Origin: Granulicella aggregans
GTDB lineage: Bacteria; Acidobacteriota; Terriglobia; Terriglobales; Acidobacteriaceae
Direction: 5' to 3'
Assembly: GCF_025685565.1 (NCBI RefSeq)
Contig: NZ_JAGSYE010000003.1
Location: 248,001-312,000 of the forward strand
Length of the DNA stretch: 64,000 bases
In this document: piece after piece, positions 17,939-26,557 of the stretch
How positions within the stretch are numbered: position 1 is the first letter of the stretch
How the letters are laid out: each line of letters begins with the position of its first letter
Made by a program: the position numbers and the translations under genes
The notes under the pieces: model-generated
Database searches by the model: none
What the model saw: the letters and a program-made list of their open reading frames with translations, nothing else
What the model was told of the DNA's origin: nothing

Positions 17939-18005
17939 GTAAGCCAAGGCTTCAGCCTTGGCCCTGACGCCTGCCACAACCGCGGGCTTCAGCCCCTGGG
18001 GTATG
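17939..18005 (+). repeat. Interspersed repeat, family D, overlapping the lnt stop
   Basis: GCCAAGGCTTCAGCCTTGGC, a spacer, then GGGCTTCAGCCCCTGGGGTA. The second hairpin supplies the last codons and the TGA of lnt on the other strand. Confidence 0.85.
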
Positions 18006-19695
18006 CACTTTTATTCGTCGCTCCACTCACCAAACCCGCCGCCGCCATCACCACCACACACCCATACGCAAACAGATCTCCCCACCGCGTATAAAACGTC
18101 TCATCGTCCTCATACCCAAACGCCACATGGAGACTTGTCCTCACATGCCTCGGAGCCGCCGCCGTCACCCGTCCCGCAGGATCGATCGCAGCCGTCACGC
18201 CGGTATTCGTCGACCGCAGAATCCACCGGTGATTTTCAATCGCCCTCATCCGCACCATGTTCAGATGCTGCCACGCCGCGCCCGTATCTCCGTACCATCC
18301 ATCGTCCGAGATATTCACCAGCACCTGCGCTCCGTTCTTCACAAACTGCCGTACCTCATCCCCGAAGATCGACTCATAGCAGACAAACGCCGCATAAGTG
18401 TGTCCGCCAATCTGATAGACCGTCCGCTGCGTCCCCCGGTCCATATCGCCCACTCCGGCAGTCAGCTTATGGGCAAATCCCAGTAGACTCTTGAACGGAA
18501 TATATTCGCCAAACGGCACCAGGTGGATCTTGTCGTACCGCGAGATTCCCGCGTCGTTCGGCCGGAAGAATGCCGCTGAGTCATAGAGAAGATAAGGCCG
18601 CCCATTCGCCGGATCAGGATTCGGCGCGATTCCCAGGCTGCCGATAATCAGCAGCGACTTACTCGAATCCGCCAGCCGATGCATCGCTTCCAGAAACTCC
18701 GGTTCCGTCGTATAGAACTCCGAGGGAGCCTCCGGCCACACGATCAAATCCGTCTTCGGCGTCCACGTCTGCGTCTGGTCTTGGGCCTCGGGAACCTCTT
18801 GCGCGTCCATCCCTCCGCGGTGCAGGATCACCACCTCGGGCGTCCCGGCCATCTCCGGGATCCCTGCCAGAAACGTCGGCGAAGGATGCGTACTCAAGTG
18901 CGAAAACGACTCCAACTTCTGCCCGATACTTTCGGGCAGCCCCTTCTGCTCCGCCCCCACAGAAAGGTTCTCCTGCACCAGCGTCGCCGCTCCGGTTGGC
19001 GGACTTAGCTTCACCTCCGGCAAAGCATGGACCCCAACGACATAACCGACACATAGAGCCACCGCCGCAACAGCCAAAGCCGGCCGCATCATCCTGCGCC
19101 CCTGGACCTTCACTCGCAGCAGCCACAACGTATTCACCAGCGCAACCACAAACGAAAGCCCATAGACTCCAGTAACCGGAGCCAGCCTCGACAGCAGAGG
19201 GTTGTCCACCTGCGTCATCCCCAGCAGGTCCCACGGAAACGACGTAATCCTCGCCCGGGCCAGCTCGACCGCAACCCAGGCAAACGGCACCAGCAACAGC
19301 ACAGCGTTCCGCCCGAATCCAGCCCGCCGCAACCCTCCCACCACCGCCCCAAACAGAGCATGGTAAAGCCCAAGGTACAGCGCAAAGAGGACCAAGATCC
19401 CCAGCGCCACCGGCTTCGGCAACCCGCCGTAGAGATACATTGTCTGGTAGATCCAGTAACAATTCCCCGCATACCAGATCACCCCGCTCAGGTAGCCGAG
19501 GAGCGCACTCTGCCACGGCGAAAGCCGCTCTCCACGCCGGTCGTCAGCCAGCAGCGCATACAACAGTGGCAATAACCCTATCCAGGCGAACGCAGTACGC
19601 CAAAGTGGGATTGGCCCAGCTATTGGAAAAGGCAGAATCTGGAGTAGACCGGAAAGCGCCGCAAGCGCCCAGCTTCGCATAGCAATGGATCGCAT
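17989..19695 (-). CDS. lnt: Apolipoprotein N-acyltransferase
   Basis: Inner-membrane enzyme that adds the third acyl chain to lipoproteins. About seven N-terminal hydrophobic helices are followed by a nitrilase-fold domain with the catalytic triad E322 (WPEAPSEF), K389 (RYDKIHLVPFGE) and C439 (FVCYESIFGDE). The 568-residue length is somewhat above the usual value; an extra loop lies between residues 245 and 312. The C-terminal residues AYPRG and the stop codon are encoded by a family D repeat. ATG 19680 is an alternative start. Confidence 0.95.
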   Translation of the reverse strand: MRSIAMRSWALAALSGLLQILPFPIAGPIPLWRTAFAWIGLLPLLYALLADDRRGERLSPWQSALLGYLSGVIWYAGNCYWIYQTMYLYGGLPKPVALGILVLFALYLGLYHALFGAVVGGLRRAGFGRNAVLLLVPFAWVAVELARARITSFPWDLLGMTQVDNPLLSRLAPVTGVYGLSFVVALVNTLWLLRVKVQGRRMMRPALAVAAVALCVGYVVGVHALPEVKLSPPTGAATLVQENLSVGAEQKGLPESIGQKLESFSHLSTHPSPTFLAGIPEMAGTPEVVILHRGGMDAQEVPEAQDQTQTWTPKTDLIVWPEAPSEFYTTEPEFLEAMHRLADSSKSLLIIGSLGIAPNPDPANGRPYLLYDSAAFFRPNDAGISRYDKIHLVPFGEYIPFKSLLGFAHKLTAGVGDMDRGTQRTVYQIGGHTYAAFVCYESIFGDEVRQFVKNGAQVLVNISDDGWYGDTGAAWQHLNMVRMRAIENHRWILRSTNTGVTAAIDPAGRVTAAAPRHVRTSLHVAFGYEDDETFYTRWGDLFAYGCVVVMAAAGLVSGATNKSAYPRG

Positions 19696-19745
19696 CGAGT
19701 TCTAACTTACCACCGGGAAATTGACTGGAGTTACAATCGGTGTAC

Positions 19746-19877
19746 ATGGATCCGCTTATCCACATCGTCTCGAAGATTCTCGTCCCGCTCTTTTTCTTCG
19801 GACTCCTGGGATCGGCCGTCGTTGTTCTCATCAGTTTCTTCGAAGATTTGACAGAACTGATCGGCGAAGAGGAATAG
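19746..19877 (+). CDS. Small single-span membrane protein (43 aa)
   Basis: ATG 19746 to TAG 19877. The product starts MDPLIHIVSKILVPLFFF, continues with a hydrophobic stretch rich in Val/Leu/Ile (one membrane helix) and ends with an acidic tail, EDLTELIGEEE. The mix of a clean membrane span and charged tail argues for a real gene, though the Shine-Dalgarno is weak (GGAG about 15 bases upstream). Function unknown. It sits divergently from lnt. Confidence 0.6.
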   Translation: MDPLIHIVSKILVPLFFFGLLGSAVVVLISFFEDLTELIGEEE

Positions 19878-19954
19878 TCTTGAAGCTACCGATTCCTCGC
19901 AGAGTTTCTTTCGTATTCGGCGCGACAGCGCGTTTTACGGATCCCGCATAGTCC

Positions 19955-22402
19955 ATGAAGACCAGCCCGCCAGCCCGGCAAAACTCCTCCCAAACTGTAA
20001 ACCGCCCGCCCTCAGGCCGCATTCGCCTTGTCGTCGCATCCTCCGTGATGCTGACATTCATCTCCTTCTGGCGCGCCGCAGCCATCGTTCTCAACGACCT
20101 CGGCTCCTCCGCCTTCTACGCCGGTGGCATCGCCGAAGAGGCGGTCGGGAAGTCCGCTCCCTGGTTCATCCTCGGCGTCATGCTCTTCAGCTTCGCCGTC
20201 CGCGCCGTCTACGTCGAAAGCTGCAGCATGTTCACCCGCGGCGGCGTCTATCGCATCGTGAAGGAGGCCCTCGGCGGCACCTTCGCCAAGCTCAGCGTCT
20301 CCGCGCTGATGTTCGACTACATCCTCACCGGCCCTATCTCCGGTGTCTCCGCCGGCCAGTACATCGTCGGTCTTCTCAATGAGCTGCTGCGGCTTGGCTC
20401 CAATCACCATTGGATCCACGGTGCCTTCACCCACACCAGCGGCGTCGCTCGCCAACTCCCCGTGGACGGCACCTCCGCCGTCTTCGCGGGACTCGTCACC
20501 GTCTACTTCTGGTGGCAGAACATCAAGGGCATCGAAGAGTCGAGCGACAAGGCCCTCAAGGTCATGAAGATCACCACCGTCATGGTGGTCCTGCTTCTCT
20601 CCTGGGGCTTCTTCACCGTCCTGCGCACCGGAGCTCATCTACCTCCGCTACCTGTCCCGGCAAATCTGCACTTCTCAAACGACGCCCTCGGCTTCCTCAA
20701 GAACACCAGCTTCGCCAAGACCCTCGGCCTCTTCGGCGTCATCATGGCCTTCGGCCACTCCGTGCTTGCCATGAGCGGCGAAGAGTCCCTCGCCCAGGTC
20801 AACCGAGAGATCGAGCACCCCAAGCTCAAGAACCTCAAGCGTGCCGCCATCGTCATCGCCATCTATAGCTTCATCTTCACCGGCATCGGCTCGCTCCTTG
20901 CGGTCATGATTATCCCCGACGCCGTCCGCGTCTCGGTCTATCGCGACAACCTCATCGCCGGCATGGCGATGTTCATGGTTGGCCCGCTCGCTGCTCGCAT
21001 CGCCTTCCGCATCTTCGTCGTCATCGTAGGCTTCCTCATCCTCGGCGGAGCGGTAAACACCGCCATCGTCGGCTCAACCGGCGTCCTCATGCGTGTCGCT
21101 GAAGACGGTGTCCTGTCCGACTGGTTCCGCAAGCCGCAGCACAAATTCGGCACCAGCTATCGCATCGTCAATCTCGTCGTCCTGCTGCAGCTCTTCACCA
21201 TCCTCGTCACCCGCGGCAACGTCATCATGCTCGGCGAGGCCTACGCCTTCGGCGTCATCTGGAGCTTCACCTTCAACTCGCTCGCCATGCTGGTACTTCG
21301 CTTCAAATACCACGGCGAGCGTGGCTGGAAGGTTCCCGTAAATATCAAGGTGGGCAAGACCGAAATTCCGCTCGGACTTCTCTCCGTATTTCTGGTTCTT
21401 CTCACCACCGCAATCGTCAATCTGTTTACTAAATCGGTCGCGACCGTCAGCGGAGTCTTATTCGCCGCAACCTTCTTCGTCATCTTCTCGCTCTCCGAAC
21501 GCGACAATAAGAGACGTCACGATGTCGCCACGCGGCAGATGAAGGAACACTTCCAGCTTGAGCACCGCGACGACATCGGCACCGAAGCTCTCGACATCCG
21601 CCCCGGTGCAGTCATCGTCTCCATGCGCGACGCCGGTGCTCCTTTCGCTCTCAAGTGGGCGCTATCCCGCACGAATACCGACGAGCAGGATCTAGTCGTT
21701 TTAGCTGCGCGCATGATGGGCGCAGGCGGCCCGGATTATCTGAGCCCTGACGATCAGCTCTTTAGCGAACACGAGCAGATGCTCTTCACCAAGGCCGTCT
21801 CCGTCGCCGAAAGCTTTGGCAAACATATCTCGCTCCTCGTCGTTCCCGCCGGAGATATCTTCGCGGCGCTCGTCCAGACCGCGAAGTCGCTCGAAGCGGG
21901 TGCCGTGGTCTGCGGGCTCTCTTCTAAGCTGACCGCGCAGGAACAGGCCTATCACACAGGGCAGGCGTGGGAGCAACTCCCCGAGCCCAAGCGGCAGTTC
22001 ACCTTTTACGTCGTCAAGCCCGAAGGCGAGGCTATCAGCTTCCACATTGGCCCACACGCTCCAGCCATTGAACAGCGCGAAGTCCAGTTGGTCCATCGTC
22101 TCTGGCTAAGCTTGCGTAAGTCGCCTGAGATGCATGACCTGCATCACAGCGATGTCATGACCTATGCGTTAAGCCGCATGGCCAGAGAGTTTTCGCGCGA
22201 CCGTGAAGGCACGCTTCGCGACCTTCGTCGATCGATTGAGGAACATAGCAGGTTCCAGCGGCTTGGGGATGTACGCTTCGAGATATTCGACAACCACGAT
22301 AAGGATTTGATCAAAGCGCCCAGCGAAACTGAAGAAGCCATCGAAGAGAGCGACGTGGATGGCTTTGAAGCGGATGCGATTATTCCCGTATCGAAAGAAT
22401 AA
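19955..22402 (+). CDS. APC-superfamily permease with cytoplasmic C-terminal domain
   Basis: Predicted amino-acid or related transporter of 815 residues. Roughly the first 520 residues form 12 or so hydrophobic helices in APC style (FRAAAIVLNDLGSSAFYAGG and the later MAFGHSVLAMSGEESLAQV segment). The remaining 300 residues are soluble and resemble a universal-stress-protein-like regulatory tail: GAVIVSMRDAGAPFALKWAL and EAGAVVCGLSSKLT. Substrate not assignable. Confidence 0.85.
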   Translation: MKTSPPARQNSSQTVNRPPSGRIRLVVASSVMLTFISFWRAAAIVLNDLGSSAFYAGGIAEEAVGKSAPWFILGVMLFSFAVRAVYVESCSMFTRGGVYRIVKEALGGTFAKLSVSALMFDYILTGPISGVSAGQYIVGLLNELLRLGSNHHWIHGAFTHTSGVARQLPVDGTSAVFAGLVTVYFWWQNIKGIEESSDKALKVMKITTVMVVLLLSWGFFTVLRTGAHLPPLPVPANLHFSNDALGFLKNTSFAKTLGLFGVIMAFGHSVLAMSGEESLAQVNREIEHPKLKNLKRAAIVIAIYSFIFTGIGSLLAVMIIPDAVRVSVYRDNLIAGMAMFMVGPLAARIAFRIFVVIVGFLILGGAVNTAIVGSTGVLMRVAEDGVLSDWFRKPQHKFGTSYRIVNLVVLLQLFTILVTRGNVIMLGEAYAFGVIWSFTFNSLAMLVLRFKYHGERGWKVPVNIKVGKTEIPLGLLSVFLVLLTTAIVNLFTKSVATVSGVLFAATFFVIFSLSERDNKRRHDVATRQMKEHFQLEHRDDIGTEALDIRPGAVIVSMRDAGAPFALKWALSRTNTDEQDLVVLAARMMGAGGPDYLSPDDQLFSEHEQMLFTKAVSVAESFGKHISLLVVPAGDIFAALVQTAKSLEAGAVVCGLSSKLTAQEQAYHTGQAWEQLPEPKRQFTFYVVKPEGEAISFHIGPHAPAIEQREVQLVHRLWLSLRKSPEMHDLHHSDVMTYALSRMAREFSRDREGTLRDLRRSIEEHSRFQRLGDVRFEIFDNHDKDLIKAPSETEEAIEESDVDGFEADAIIPVSKE

Positions 22403-22430
22403 TCCGTGTACTTCTTAGCACCTTTTCCAC

Positions 22431-22465
22431 TTGACAATTGCAAACCTAACTATATTTCTGTATCT
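22431..22465 (+). promoter_or_regulatory. Candidate sigma-70-type promoter
   Basis: TTGACA at 22431-22436 is followed by an unusually AT-rich stretch containing TATATTT. The best -10 spacing is imperfect. It lies about 75 bases ahead of the AT-hook-like gene. Confidence 0.3.
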
Positions 22466-22538
22466 TCTTTCAAAGAAGTCGCGATACTTAGCTCTTTGCT
22501 GGATAACTTGCGAGACGCGATTTTTTAGGAGGCGTCAA

Positions 22539-22826
22539 GTGGATGTAAGTCTGATTCTTGCGGAAATTGATTCTCAGATCGCGAAGCTGCAGCAGGCACG
22601 CGATATCATCTCTGGAACATCATCGGCTCCCGCACCAGTAAAGACCGGGGCGAAGCGTGGGCGGCCGAAGGGCAGCAAGAACGCCACCACAAAGATCGTT
22701 GCAACAGCGCCGCTCAAGGCGACTGCCAAGACGACGAAGCGCAAGCTAAGCCCTGAAGGGCGCAAGGCCATCGCCGACGCCATGAAGAAGCGTTGGGCTG
22801 AGCGCAAGAAACTCGCATCAAAATAA
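22539..22826 (+). CDS. Small basic AT-hook-like protein
   Basis: 95 residues from GTG 22539, chosen because AGGAGG lies six bases upstream; earlier in-frame starts lack this. A short N-terminal coiled segment (ILAEIDSQIAKLQQARDII) leads to an Ala/Thr/Lys-rich region with a GRPKGSKN core like an AT-hook. The C-terminal helix contains SPEGRKAIADAMKKRWAE, a NUMOD3-like motif. Probably binds DNA; role unknown. Confidence 0.8.
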   Translation: MDVSLILAEIDSQIAKLQQARDIISGTSSAPAPVKTGAKRGRPKGSKNATTKIVATAPLKATAKTTKRKLSPEGRKAIADAMKKRWAERKKLASK

Positions 22827-22889
22827 CTTTCCCCATAAAAGTATCCGGCCCGCAAATCAGGCCGTTACCCACACAGCGCGATCGAGAAA

Positions 22890-22919
22890 AAAGGCGCCCG
22901 GATCTCTCCAGGTGCCTTT
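22890..22919. terminator. Bidirectional terminator
   Basis: AAAGGCGCC pairs with GGTGCCTTT (one G-U), with two further G-C pairs after a mismatch. A-rich on the left and T-rich on the right, it lies between convergent genes ending at 22826 and 22953. Confidence 0.75.
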
Positions 22920-22952
22920 CCGCTTTAACGCCGTACATCGCTACGTCACTAC

Positions 22953-23588
22953 TTAACGAGTCGCCAGCACTTCGCTCAAATTATCTTTCGCCAGAAAAAA
23001 TCGATATCCGCTGAACGCATGCAGCAGCTTTTCAATCTGCCGATTGTTATACACATGCAGGATAGGATGGGCCCCGGTGCGCTGAATATCGATCGCATCG
23101 GTCGGTGTCAGGTGATAACGCGAGAATCTCACCTCGCCCGCATTCACTTTGGAGTGAAAGAACCCCAGCAGCACACCGCCCGGCAGCATGACCTCATGGA
23201 TTCGATCGATCACCGGCGCAAGCAGCGGCGCAGGCAGATAATCCGCGGTATCCCAGAACGTGACCACATCGAACATCCGCCCCGCAAAGTCCAGGTTGGA
23301 CTTCACGAACCGCTCCACATCGAAGTGCTTCGCTTCGCTATCCTCGCCAGCGACCATGTATTCAGGCTTCGCCGCTTCGTCAACAAGGTTCGCCATGTAG
23401 ATGCTGTGGCCAAGGCTCGTAATGTAATTGATGTTGATCGCCGAAGTAGGCCCGATATCGAGGATCCGCAGTCCTTCATTCGTCGCAAGATGCTTCTGCA
23501 ACTGCGCCCATCCGCTCGACTTGCGCGACTCTCGAGCGGCTTCCTCGCGTTCGCTGGTGGAACCGTGATTGCCAAAGAAATTCAGCAT
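22953..23588 (-). CDS. Probable SAM-dependent methyltransferase
   Basis: 211 residues with a degenerate class I methyltransferase fold: LRILDIGPTSAININYI as motif I, DVVTFWDTADYLPAP, then RIHEVMLPGGVLLGFFH. A final region (SRYHLTPTDAI, NRQIEKLLHAFSGY) matches the substrate-selecting end of small-molecule methyltransferases. No substrate can be proposed from context. Confidence 0.75.
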   Translation of the reverse strand: MLNFFGNHGSTSEREEAARESRKSSGWAQLQKHLATNEGLRILDIGPTSAININYITSLGHSIYMANLVDEAAKPEYMVAGEDSEAKHFDVERFVKSNLDFAGRMFDVVTFWDTADYLPAPLLAPVIDRIHEVMLPGGVLLGFFHSKVNAGEVRFSRYHLTPTDAIDIQRTGAHPILHVYNNRQIEKLLHAFSGYRFFLAKDNLSEVLATR

Positions 23589-23625
23589 GGGGATCTGTCC
23601 ACAGTCTAGAGCCGCACACGCCGCT

Positions 23626-23652
23626 GGTCTAGTAGCACTCTAGTGCCAGACC
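23626..23652 (-). terminator. Hairpin after the bactofilin gene
   Basis: GGTCT/AGACC outside and GCACT/AGTGC inside, starting four bases beyond the stop codon of the minus-strand bactofilin gene. There is no T-run, so termination is only a guess. Four CTAG sites cluster here. Confidence 0.4.
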
Positions 23653-23655
23653 CGG

Positions 23656-24057
23656 CTAGACCTTCCCTTCGCCGAACAAGGGCGCGTCCGTCACGGCAGG
23701 CGCCTTCGCCGCAGCTCCACCAGGAGTGGCCGTTCCCACATCCACGCGCCCACGAATCGAAGCCTTCTCTTCGATCGACAGGCGCGAAGTCAGAATATCG
23801 CCCGTGACCTCGGCGGTCTGCCTCAGGTCCACTCGCCCCGATGCCTTGATGTTCCCTTCGACTCGTCCGTACACCACGATGTCCCGAACCTCCAGGTCCG
23901 CGACGATATGCGCGTTTGGCCCCACTGTCAGCCGGTTTCCCGCCAGCGTCAGCGTTCCCTGCACCGACCCATCCAGGTAAAGATCTTCTCCGCCCGTAAT
24001 CTCGCCGTGGATCGTTACCGAACGCCCAATCACCGTGGTCGCTTCTGCTGGCTTCAT
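23656..24057 (-). CDS. Bactofilin family cytoskeletal protein
   Basis: Polymer-forming protein of 133 residues with a right-handed beta-helix core (DUF583). Successive turns are visible: SVTIHGEITGGEDLYLDGSV, NRLTVGPNAHIVADLEVRDI, YGRVEGNIKASGRVDL and AEVTGDILTSRLSIEEKASI. The Ala/Pro-rich tail is disordered. Bactofilins scaffold envelope or cell-shape functions. Confidence 0.93.
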   Translation of the reverse strand: MKPAEATTVIGRSVTIHGEITGGEDLYLDGSVQGTLTLAGNRLTVGPNAHIVADLEVRDIVVYGRVEGNIKASGRVDLRQTAEVTGDILTSRLSIEEKASIRGRVDVGTATPGGAAAKAPAVTDAPLFGEGKV

Positions 24058-24237
24058 GCTTATGGAGTCTCCCTTGGCTTTCTCGTGTTAGCCCGAACTA
24101 TACCCAAGCCATCCCCAACCTGCAAACCGCAACCTTGTTCGCTGCAAGAACGTCTTACCTCATGCGATCCTTGCATCATCGCTCAAAGGCGCTCGCCTAT
24201 TCCCAAGAGGTGTCGTATCTCAACCCGAAACAAATCT

Positions 24238-25080
24238 ATGCGCTTCGCCTCGCTCACCCTCTGCGTTGCAATGTCACCGCTTCTGCCGGCCCAGCACACT
24301 TCTTTCGTCTCCGCCCCCGCAAAGTCATGGGCAGTCGACGCCGCCGCCAAAGAGATCGACATCATCAACCACTCCGGCTCCTACATCCGCTATCGTCAGC
24401 GCGCCATCGACGACAAAGGCGACGAGCTCCGCGATGTCATCGAGTCAAAAGACGGCGCAGTAGCCCGCCTGATCATGCGCGACAATCGCCCGCTCACGCC
24501 CGAAGAGGACCAGGCAGAGCGCGACCGCCTCACCGCCCTGCTCGATCATCCCTCCGAGTACGCGCGTCACGTCAAGAACGAGAACAGCTCCAAGAAGATG
24601 GCCATCGACATGATCAAGATCATGCCGAATGCGATGATCTTCACCTATGCCCCGGACCAGACGCCCAGCCCCGAGAGCTCCGCGCCCCAGGTCGTCATCG
24701 ACTACGCACCCGACCCCGCGTTCAATCCGCCCAACACCACCAGCGAAGCCCTTACCGGCCTTCGCGGCCGCATCTGGATCGACGCCAACGCAAAGACCAT
24801 CGTCCACATGACCGGTGAAATCTTCCGGCCCGTAAACTTCGGCTGGGGCGTCCTTGCCCACATTTATCCGGGTGGCAAGCTCGACCTCGACCAGGCATCA
24901 GCCGCCGGCTCACGCTGGAACATGACCAGCTTCCATGAGGAAGTCACCGCACGCGCCCTCATGGTCAAAACCATCGCTGTCAAAAAGGAGTTCCACTCGC
25001 TGGACTTCCAGTCCATGCCCGGCCCCATAAGCTACCAGGACGCCATCCACCTTCTGCTCAACACACCTCTGCCAAGGTAG
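24238..25080 (+). CDS. Secreted hypothetical protein
   Basis: 280 residues from ATG 24238, the start that gives a signal peptide (MRFASLTLCVAMSPLLPAQ). No known domain is recognised. The body is soluble and mixed alpha/beta, with RGRIWIDANAKTIVHMTGEI resembling the outer-membrane lipoprotein-sorting-like or DUF4292-type beta strands often seen in Acidobacteria. The open frame extends upstream to 23908 but without coding character. Confidence 0.75.
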   Translation: MRFASLTLCVAMSPLLPAQHTSFVSAPAKSWAVDAAAKEIDIINHSGSYIRYRQRAIDDKGDELRDVIESKDGAVARLIMRDNRPLTPEEDQAERDRLTALLDHPSEYARHVKNENSSKKMAIDMIKIMPNAMIFTYAPDQTPSPESSAPQVVIDYAPDPAFNPPNTTSEALTGLRGRIWIDANAKTIVHMTGEIFRPVNFGWGVLAHIYPGGKLDLDQASAAGSRWNMTSFHEEVTARALMVKTIAVKKEFHSLDFQSMPGPISYQDAIHLLLNTPLPR

Positions 25081-25146
25081 CGGAGGAAATACTAGCTCTT
25101 GATATCTCCGATATCTGCGACTAGTCATGGGAACAAAGCGGTCTTG

Positions 25147-25219
25147 CCTAAGCGCACGGCTTCAACCGTGCCCGTAAGACTTCCGTTCGTTTCGCGGCTT
25201 TAGCCGCTGAGGTACGCTT
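25147..25219 (+). repeat. Interspersed repeat, family D, double hairpin
   Basis: GCACGGCTTCAACCGTGC, then after a spacer GCGGCTTTAGCCGCTGAGG and TACGCTT. The rest of the 236-base gap (25081-25316) shows nothing else. Confidence 0.85.
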
Positions 25220-25316
25220 CTGAGCAAGCGACAAAGCTAACGGCATCGCGAACCACCCTCGCGTCTGCGCGCTGATTTAGCTACTAACTTCGCTTCCTTC
25301 AGTATCGCGACAACGC

Positions 25317-26459
25317 CTACACCAACTCCCGCGCCCGAGCCTTCATCGTCTCCCGTCGCACAGTCAGCTTTTCTATCCGGTCCCGTCGCACCTCAAAGCC
25401 CATCCCTGCCACCTGCGGGACCACAATCTCACCCGCGCTGCTTACCGTCACCTCGGGCTCGATGATGTCCTCCGACCAATACCGCTTCGATGCCGATACA
25501 TCCCCGGGCAGCGTAAAGTTGGGCAGCGACGACAGCGCGATGTTATGCGCCCGCCCAATGCCCGTCTCCAGCATGCCGCCGCACCACACCGGCACGCCTC
25601 GCTCTGCCGCGACGTTATGAACCGCAATCGCCTCGCTGAAGCCGCCCACCCGCCCATTCTTGATGTTGATGATCCGGCACGACTCCATATCGATCGCAGC
25701 CAGCGCATCCCGGCGATTGCGGATTGACTCGTCTAAACAGATTGAGGTGTCCAGCCGCTTCTGCAGCATCGAGTGAAAATAAAAGTCGTCGTACCACATC
25801 GGCTGCTCGATCATCAGCAGGTTGAACGCGTCCCACTCGATGATGTGGTCGAAGTCCTTCATCCGGTAAGCCGAGTTCGCATCGCAGCTCAGCGTAATGT
25901 CAGGCCAGCGGTTCCGCACCGCCTCAAACATCTTCGTATCGTGCCCCGGCTTGCACTTCAGCTTGATCCGCTGATACCCCGCCGCAAGCTCCGTCTCAAT
26001 CTTCTCCATCAGCTTCGGCAGCGAGCTCTGTAATCCGATCGACACGCCGCATGGAATCACCTCGCGAACGCCTCCCAACAGGAAACCCAGGCTCACACCG
26101 TTCCGCTGCGATTCCAGGTCCCACACCGCGTTCTCAATGGCCGCCTTGGCCATGCGGTGCCCGCGCACCTGCCCAAAGATGTGCGGACAGTTCCCTCCAC
26201 CGCGGAGTTTCTCTCCCGCATTCAACAGGCTCGGAACCAATTCGCCTGTCATCACTCCCCAGGCCGTGTCGACGGTCTCGTCGGAGAAGTAAGGGTGCTC
26301 GCCCGCGACACACTCGCCCCAGGCCGTGAGTCCCTCAGACTCGATCTCGACCAGTAGGATGCGGCGCGCGTCGGTCACGCCGAAGCTCGTCTCAAACGGA
26401 TGCGCTAGTGGAAGGTTGATCTCGCGAAGGTGAATGGCATCGATCGTGATCGTCGACAT
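25317..26459 (-). CDS. menC: Enolase-superfamily enzyme: o-succinylbenzoate synthase or N-succinylamino-acid racemase
   Basis: 380 residues from ATG 26459, preceded by AGGA. The muconate-lactonising subgroup active site is complete: K166-x-K168 (RIKLKCKPG), metal ligands D193 (SCDANSAY), E218 (LMIEQP) and D243 (CLDES), and K267 (INIKNGR). OSBS and N-succinylamino-acid racemase (NSAR) share this signature. No other menaquinone genes are nearby, and the gene upstream encodes a COG3375-type GNAT protein, which favours the NSAR role. The symbol is therefore provisional. Confidence 0.88.
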   Translation of the reverse strand: MSTITIDAIHLREINLPLAHPFETSFGVTDARRILLVEIESEGLTAWGECVAGEHPYFSDETVDTAWGVMTGELVPSLLNAGEKLRGGGNCPHIFGQVRGHRMAKAAIENAVWDLESQRNGVSLGFLLGGVREVIPCGVSIGLQSSLPKLMEKIETELAAGYQRIKLKCKPGHDTKMFEAVRNRWPDITLSCDANSAYRMKDFDHIIEWDAFNLLMIEQPMWYDDFYFHSMLQKRLDTSICLDESIRNRRDALAAIDMESCRIINIKNGRVGGFSEAIAVHNVAAERGVPVWCGGMLETGIGRAHNIALSSLPNFTLPGDVSASKRYWSEDIIEPEVTVSSAGEIVVPQVAGMGFEVRRDRIEKLTVRRETMKARARELV

Positions 26460-26557
26460 AGTTCCTGTCCTGTTGTTTTCGTGGGGTGAACTGCTTCGGG
26501 GAGCGGCAAGCGGCGGCAACAGCTTCGAGATCGACTCAGGTGCGAACTCCATCTATC

